Origin: Phycisphaerae bacterium SM23_33
GTDB lineage: Bacteria; Planctomycetota; Phycisphaerae; SM23-33
DNA length: 9,590 bases
Reading direction: 5' to 3'
NCBI GenBank assembly: GCA_001303665.1
Contig: LJUF01000009.1
Coordinates: 19,816-29,405 of the forward strand
Part shown: positions 6,691 to 9,590 of the stretch, one piece after another
Layout of the letters: each line of letters opens with the position of its first letter
Numbering within the stretch: the first letter of the stretch is position 1
Translations under genes and position numbers: made by a program
The notes under the pieces: model-generated
Seen by the model: the letters and a program-made list of their open reading frames with translations, nothing else
Databases searched by the model: none
What the model was told of the DNA's origin: nothing

Positions 6691-6697
6691 CTCTCCC
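6691..6697 (-). promoter_or_regulatory. Ribosome binding site of hom
   Basis: GGGAGAG on the - strand, five bases before the ATG at 6685. It decides this start against the upstream in-frame ATG at 6724. Confidence 0.7.
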
Positions 6698-6722
6698 GGG
6701 GCCCTGTTCTGCTGACGGATGC

Positions 6723-6762
6723 AAGTCGGCTCGCGACCAGGTGAGCGAATGGTAAGTCGGCT
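6723..6762 (-). repeat. Pair of 9-base direct repeats over the hom promoter/leader
   Basis: On the - strand AGCCGACTT occurs at 6754-6762 and again at 6723-6731, 31 bases apart (about three helical turns). Similarity continues past the repeat (ACCATTCG versus GCATCCG). The upstream copy touches the -10 box of the hom promoter and the downstream copy lies just past the expected transcription start. Such placement would suit a repressor or attenuator element, but nine bases could also recur by chance. Confidence 0.4.
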
Positions 6763-6777
6763 GCCCGCACCGGTCAA
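6749..6777 (-). promoter_or_regulatory. Sigma-70-type promoter of hom
   Basis: On the - strand TTGACC (6772-6777, five of six to the -35) and TACCAT (6749-6754, four of six to the -10) are separated by exactly 17 bases. Transcription would begin near 6742, leaving a leader of about 57 bases to the ATG at 6685. The promoter lies wholly in the gap after rseP, so hom need not depend on dxr-rseP transcription. Confidence 0.55.
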
Positions 6778-6783
6778 GCGGTG
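6768..6783. promoter_or_regulatory. Inverted repeat CACCG-N6-CGGTG overlapping the hom -35 box
   Basis: The arms 6768-6772 and 6779-6783 are perfect inverted repeats around a six-base spacer that contains most of the -35 hexamer. This could be an operator. It also begins 12 bases after the rseP stop codon, so it could instead be a short hairpin at the rseP 3' end, though no T-run follows. Confidence 0.35.
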
Positions 6784-6794
6784 AGATTCCGCGG

Positions 6795-8723
6795 CTACTT
6801 GATGAACCTCATGATGTCCTGGTAGGTCAGGGCCAGGAACAGCCCGATGATGAGTGCCAGCCCCGCGAATTGTATGGCGGCCTGGACCCTGCCCGGCAGT
6901 GGCCGGCCGCGGGCCTTCTCGATCAGGACCAGCGCCGCGTGGCCCCCGTCCAGGACCGGCAGCGGCAGGAAGTTGAAAACGGCAATGATGATCGACAGCA
7001 TGGCCATGAAGTACACGAAGTCGACGGCGCTTTTCCGGGCGATGCGGATGCCCGCCGCCCCGATCCCCACGGGGCCGGCGGCGCCTCCCGTTCCAATCCG
7101 GCGCTGAAGGATCCGGACGATGCTCACGTAGGTGGTGGCGATGAATTCCTGGGTATCCCAGACGCTCCAGCCCAGGGCCTGCACGGGGCTGCCGCGCACC
7201 GGCGGCGTCTGCACCACTTCCAGCTCGCCCAGGCTGATGGCGGGGATGTCGAAGAAGTACTTCTCCGGGTCGAATTTCTTCTCGGTCAGTGGCCCGATCG
7301 GGGCCGGGTGTTCGGCCCCGGCCAGCGCGTACACCAGCGTCACGTCTTCTCCGGCGGCGGCCTTGAGGGCGTTGTACACCTCGGGCCAGGTCTTTACCGG
7401 CGTGTCGTTGACGCGGGTGATGACCGCGCCGGGTTGGACCCCCGCCGCGGCGGTGGGGGAGTCTTCCGCGACCTGGGCGACAATCGTCTCGCCCTGGACC
7501 GGCAGCCACCGGGCGCCGATGTCCGTCCGCCCTCCTTTACGGTACGGGGTGATCTTGGCCTGGACGGGCTGGCCGTCGCGCAGCACGCGGATGACCGTCT
7601 GCTTCCTGTATAGCTGCTTGTTGGCCTCGGCCAGTTGCCTCTGGCTGGGGTCCTGCACGCCGGCGTACTCGACGATGATGTCGCCGACGCGCAGCCCGGC
7701 CTTGGCCGCAGGGGAGCCCGGCGCCGCCTGCCCGATCTCCACGCGGGCGGCCATGCCCAGCATCTCCAGCGCCTCCTTGCCCTGGCTGCAGAGGTAGGTT
7801 TCCACCCGCACGGGGACGCGGCTGCCCTGGCGGATGGCCACCACGTCCACGGGCTGCCCGACCGACTCGATGACCGGGATAAGCCCGCTGGGGAAGCCCT
7901 CCAGGTTGCCGGCTACTTCGCCGATGAGGTCGCCTTTCATGAACCGGGCCTGGCCGGCGTAATGTGCCTCGGCCGGCCGGGTGACGACGGCGGCCGAGTA
8001 GATCCCGAAAATGTACGGCTTTCCGGGGACGTCCTTGTCGCGCTTGGGCTTGAGCACCACCTCGAAGGTGAGCTCTTTGCCGTTGACGAACCGGGCGACC
8101 GTAAGGGCGAAGGTGTCGTCTTCACCGCTCAGCATGGCGGCGTAGCCCATTTGGGCGAACCTGCGCACTGCCTTACCGTTCAGGGCCAGGATGCGGTCGC
8201 CGGGGCGCAGGCTGACGGCCTTTTCCAGGCCCATGGCCTGGGCGACTTCCTGCGGCAGCAGGCAGGTGGCGGCCGGAAAGCCGGCCTTCACGCCCCCGAC
8301 CACCGGCGCCCCAAAACGGATGCCGATCAGGTAAACGATCACGAACGCCACAGCCGCGAAAATGACGTTCATCAAAACCCCGGAGGACAGCACCACCAGC
8401 CGTTTGCCCACCGTCGCCCGCTGCCAGGACCGCGGGTCGGCCTCCTCGGTCACCTGCGGCCGCAAATCGTCCTGGCCGAGCATGTGCACGTACCCGCCGA
8501 TGGGAAAGGCGCCGATGCGGTACTCGGTTTCTCCTCGGCGGAAGGCGAAGACCTTGCCCAACCCCACGGTGAACCTCTCGACCTTGATGCCGGCCCACTT
8601 GGCCGCGAGAAAGTGACCCAGCTCGTGGACGAAGATCACCAGCCCCAGCCCGATCACAAGCTGAAGAATGGGCCAGAGCCATAGGGTCCAAAACGTTGCG
8701 ACTTCATCAACCAAGAGTTCCAT
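6795..8723 (-). CDS. rseP: RseP-type site-2 protease (M50 zinc metalloprotease) with enlarged multi-PDZ region
   Basis: Intramembrane zinc protease that in other bacteria cuts anti-sigma factors and remnant signal peptides. TM1 (about 13-38) contains HELGH (33-37). A membrane-associated stretch with ETEYRIGAFPIGGYV and TM2 (about 108-134) follow. The C-terminal M50 half has TM3 (about 567-590) with NFLPLPVLDGG, where D592 is the third zinc ligand, and TM4 (about 612-634). The periplasmic insert between TM2 and TM3 is about 430 residues. It shows PDZ-like segments at about 141-225 (LRPGDRILALNG), 325-392 (AGLRVGDIIVEYAG) and 410-470 (AGVQPGAVITRVND), and possibly a fourth at about 255-310. Total length is 642 residues against about 450 in E. 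coli, which has two PDZ domains. The start at 8723 has an AAGGG site overlapping the dxr stop, indicating translational coupling. The dxr-rseP order is common in bacteria and supports the assignment. Confidence 0.94.
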   Translation of the reverse strand: MELLVDEVATFWTLWLWPILQLVIGLGLVIFVHELGHFLAAKWAGIKVERFTVGLGKVFAFRRGETEYRIGAFPIGGYVHMLGQDDLRPQVTEEADPRSWQRATVGKRLVVLSSGVLMNVIFAAVAFVIVYLIGIRFGAPVVGGVKAGFPAATCLLPQEVAQAMGLEKAVSLRPGDRILALNGKAVRRFAQMGYAAMLSGEDDTFALTVARFVNGKELTFEVVLKPKRDKDVPGKPYIFGIYSAAVVTRPAEAHYAGQARFMKGDLIGEVAGNLEGFPSGLIPVIESVGQPVDVVAIRQGSRVPVRVETYLCSQGKEALEMLGMAARVEIGQAAPGSPAAKAGLRVGDIIVEYAGVQDPSQRQLAEANKQLYRKQTVIRVLRDGQPVQAKITPYRKGGRTDIGARWLPVQGETIVAQVAEDSPTAAAGVQPGAVITRVNDTPVKTWPEVYNALKAAAGEDVTLVYALAGAEHPAPIGPLTEKKFDPEKYFFDIPAISLGELEVVQTPPVRGSPVQALGWSVWDTQEFIATTYVSIVRILQRRIGTGGAAGPVGIGAAGIRIARKSAVDFVYFMAMLSIIIAVFNFLPLPVLDGGHAALVLIEKARGRPLPGRVQAAIQFAGLALIIGLFLALTYQDIMRFIK

Positions 8724-8729
8724 TCGAAT

Positions 8730-8734
8730 CCCTT
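8730..8734 (-). promoter_or_regulatory. Ribosome binding site of rseP overlapping the dxr stop codon
   Basis: AAGGG on the - strand lies six bases before the rseP ATG and shares two bases with the dxr TAA (8733-8735). A ribosome finishing dxr would stop on top of it, so rseP translation is probably coupled to dxr. Confidence 0.6.
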
Positions 8735-9590
8735 ACACGTCACGGAACGTCGGACGGTGGCTGGAATGTACGCGGTTGGCCGCTTCTGGCTGCGGGAGGC
8801 GGCCCGCCTGTCGGATGATCTCCTCCGCCCGCCGGCGGGCCCGGCCGTCGGCGGCAAGGATGGCTTCGAGAGTAACTTCGGGCCAAACGGGCTGTTGGTT
8901 CAGGACTTCTTCGACAATCTCGACAATCCGCCCGAACTCCAGGGCGGCGTTGACGAAGGCGTTCACGGCGGTCTCGTTGGCGGCGTTCAACACCGCCCCG
9001 GCCGTGCCCCCAAGCCCAACCACCTTGTAACCCAGCCGGATTGCCGGAAAGCGATCCATGTCCACCCGCTCAAAGTGTAGGCTGCCCACTTCGGTCAGGT
9101 CCAGCGGCGCCGCCGGCCGGGGCGCCCGCTGCGGGTAATGCAGGGCAAAACCGATCGGCGTGGCCATCGAGGTCGAGCCCATCTGGGCGAGCAGGCTGCC
9201 GTCGGTGAACTCCACGCAGCCGTGAACCACCGACTCCGGGTGGATGACCACCTCGATCTTCTCGGCCGGCAGGTCGAACAGCCAGTGAGCCTCCACGATC
9301 TCCAGGGCCTTGTTCATCAGCGTGGCCGAGTCAATGGTGATCTTCCTGCCCATCTGCCAGGTGGGGTGGTCGAGCACCTGCTTCAGGGAGGCCTTGCCGG
9401 CCCTCTGGGCCGGCCAGGTGCGGAACGGCCCGCCCGAGGCCGTCAGGATCACCCGCCGCAGCTCCTGCCGGCGGTGACCGGCCAGGCACTGAAACACCCC
9501 CGAGTGCTCGCTGTCCACCGGCAGCACGTGAATCCCCGCCGCCCGGGCCGCCGGCATGATCACCGCCCCGGCCATCACCAGCGACTCCTT
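8733..9590 (-). CDS. dxr: 1-deoxy-D-xylulose 5-phosphate reductoisomerase, C-terminal 285 residues (5' end outside window)
   Basis: Dxr (IspC) makes 2-C-methyl-D-erythritol 4-phosphate from DXP with NADPH, the committed step of the MEP isoprenoid pathway in the cytoplasm. The frame is open to the window edge and enters at KESLVMAG, the conserved (N)KESLV segment of the family, so about 100 N-terminal residues with the NADPH Rossmann fold are missing. Visible landmarks are PVDSEHSGVFQ (metal and substrate site), LTASGGPFR, HPTWQMGRKITIDSATLMNK (flexible loop and phosphate site), HPESVVHGCVEF and GSTSMATPIGFAL. The C-terminal helical domain has AANETAVNAFV. The internal GTG at 9578 is not the true start. 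Together with rseP directly downstream this is the usual dxr-rseP pair. Confidence 0.96.
   Translation of the reverse strand, partial: KESLVMAGAVIMPAARAAGIHVLPVDSEHSGVFQCLAGHRRQELRRVILTASGGPFRTWPAQRAGKASLKQVLDHPTWQMGRKITIDSATLMNKALEIVEAHWLFDLPAEKIEVVIHPESVVHGCVEFTDGSLLAQMGSTSMATPIGFALHYPQRAPRPAAPLDLTEVGSLHFERVDMDRFPAIRLGYKVVGLGGTAGAVLNAANETAVNAFVNAALEFGRIVEIVEEVLNQQPVWPEVTLEAILAADGRARRRAEEIIRQAGRLPQPEAANRVHSSHRPTFRDV

Noticed and set aside
1..9590. CRISPR arrays, tRNA/rRNA, insertion sequences, defence genes
   Set aside because: No spaced repeats, no clover-leaf or rRNA-like stretches, no transposase or recombinase motifs were seen; all long conserved frames are housekeeping or envelope genes.

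Overview
The window is a GC-rich, tightly packed stretch of bacterial chromosome. It carries eight protein-coding genes, two of them cut by the window edges, and no RNA gene, mobile element or CRISPR array that I can see. The long HExxH protein, the enlarged multi-PDZ RseP, the high GC content and the gene set would fit a planctomycete-like (possibly Phycisphaerae-like) bacterium. That placement is an impression from protein style, not a tested assignment.

Layout. Positions 1-1211 read on the + strand: the C-terminal end of a sigma-70 family factor, then a membrane-anchored HExxH zinc-peptidase-like protein. They meet everything else head-on at a strong hairpin (1211-1263), probably a shared terminator. 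Positions 1260-9590 read on the - strand. In transcription order these are dxr (partial, MEP pathway of isoprenoid synthesis), rseP (site-2 protease), hom (homoserine dehydrogenase), an alkaline-phosphatase-superfamily phosphotransferase (annotated either as cofactor-independent phosphoglycerate mutase or as proposed homoserine kinase), an aspartokinase, an exported or anchored staphylococcal-nuclease-like protein, and a small two-TM protein with a coiled coil. No gene-free stretch exceeds 170 bases.

How the genes work together. dxr and rseP are coupled: there are nine bases between stop and start, and the rseP ribosome binding site overlaps the dxr stop codon. The next three genes form an aspartate-to-threonine module: aspartokinase, homoserine dehydrogenase and a candidate non-GHMP homoserine kinase. 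This context is the best argument that the phosphomutase-like gene phosphorylates homoserine. hom and the aspartokinase each have a readable sigma-70-type promoter with a 17-base spacer, so the module is probably not one simple transcript. A weaker promoter candidate precedes the two-TM gene.

I do not see a clearly new biological system here. The points most worth a second look are the homoserine-kinase candidate, a D-to-N change in the aspartokinase GRGGSD motif, the enlarged periplasmic part of RseP, the repeat structure over the hom promoter, and the unassigned two-TM coiled-coil protein.
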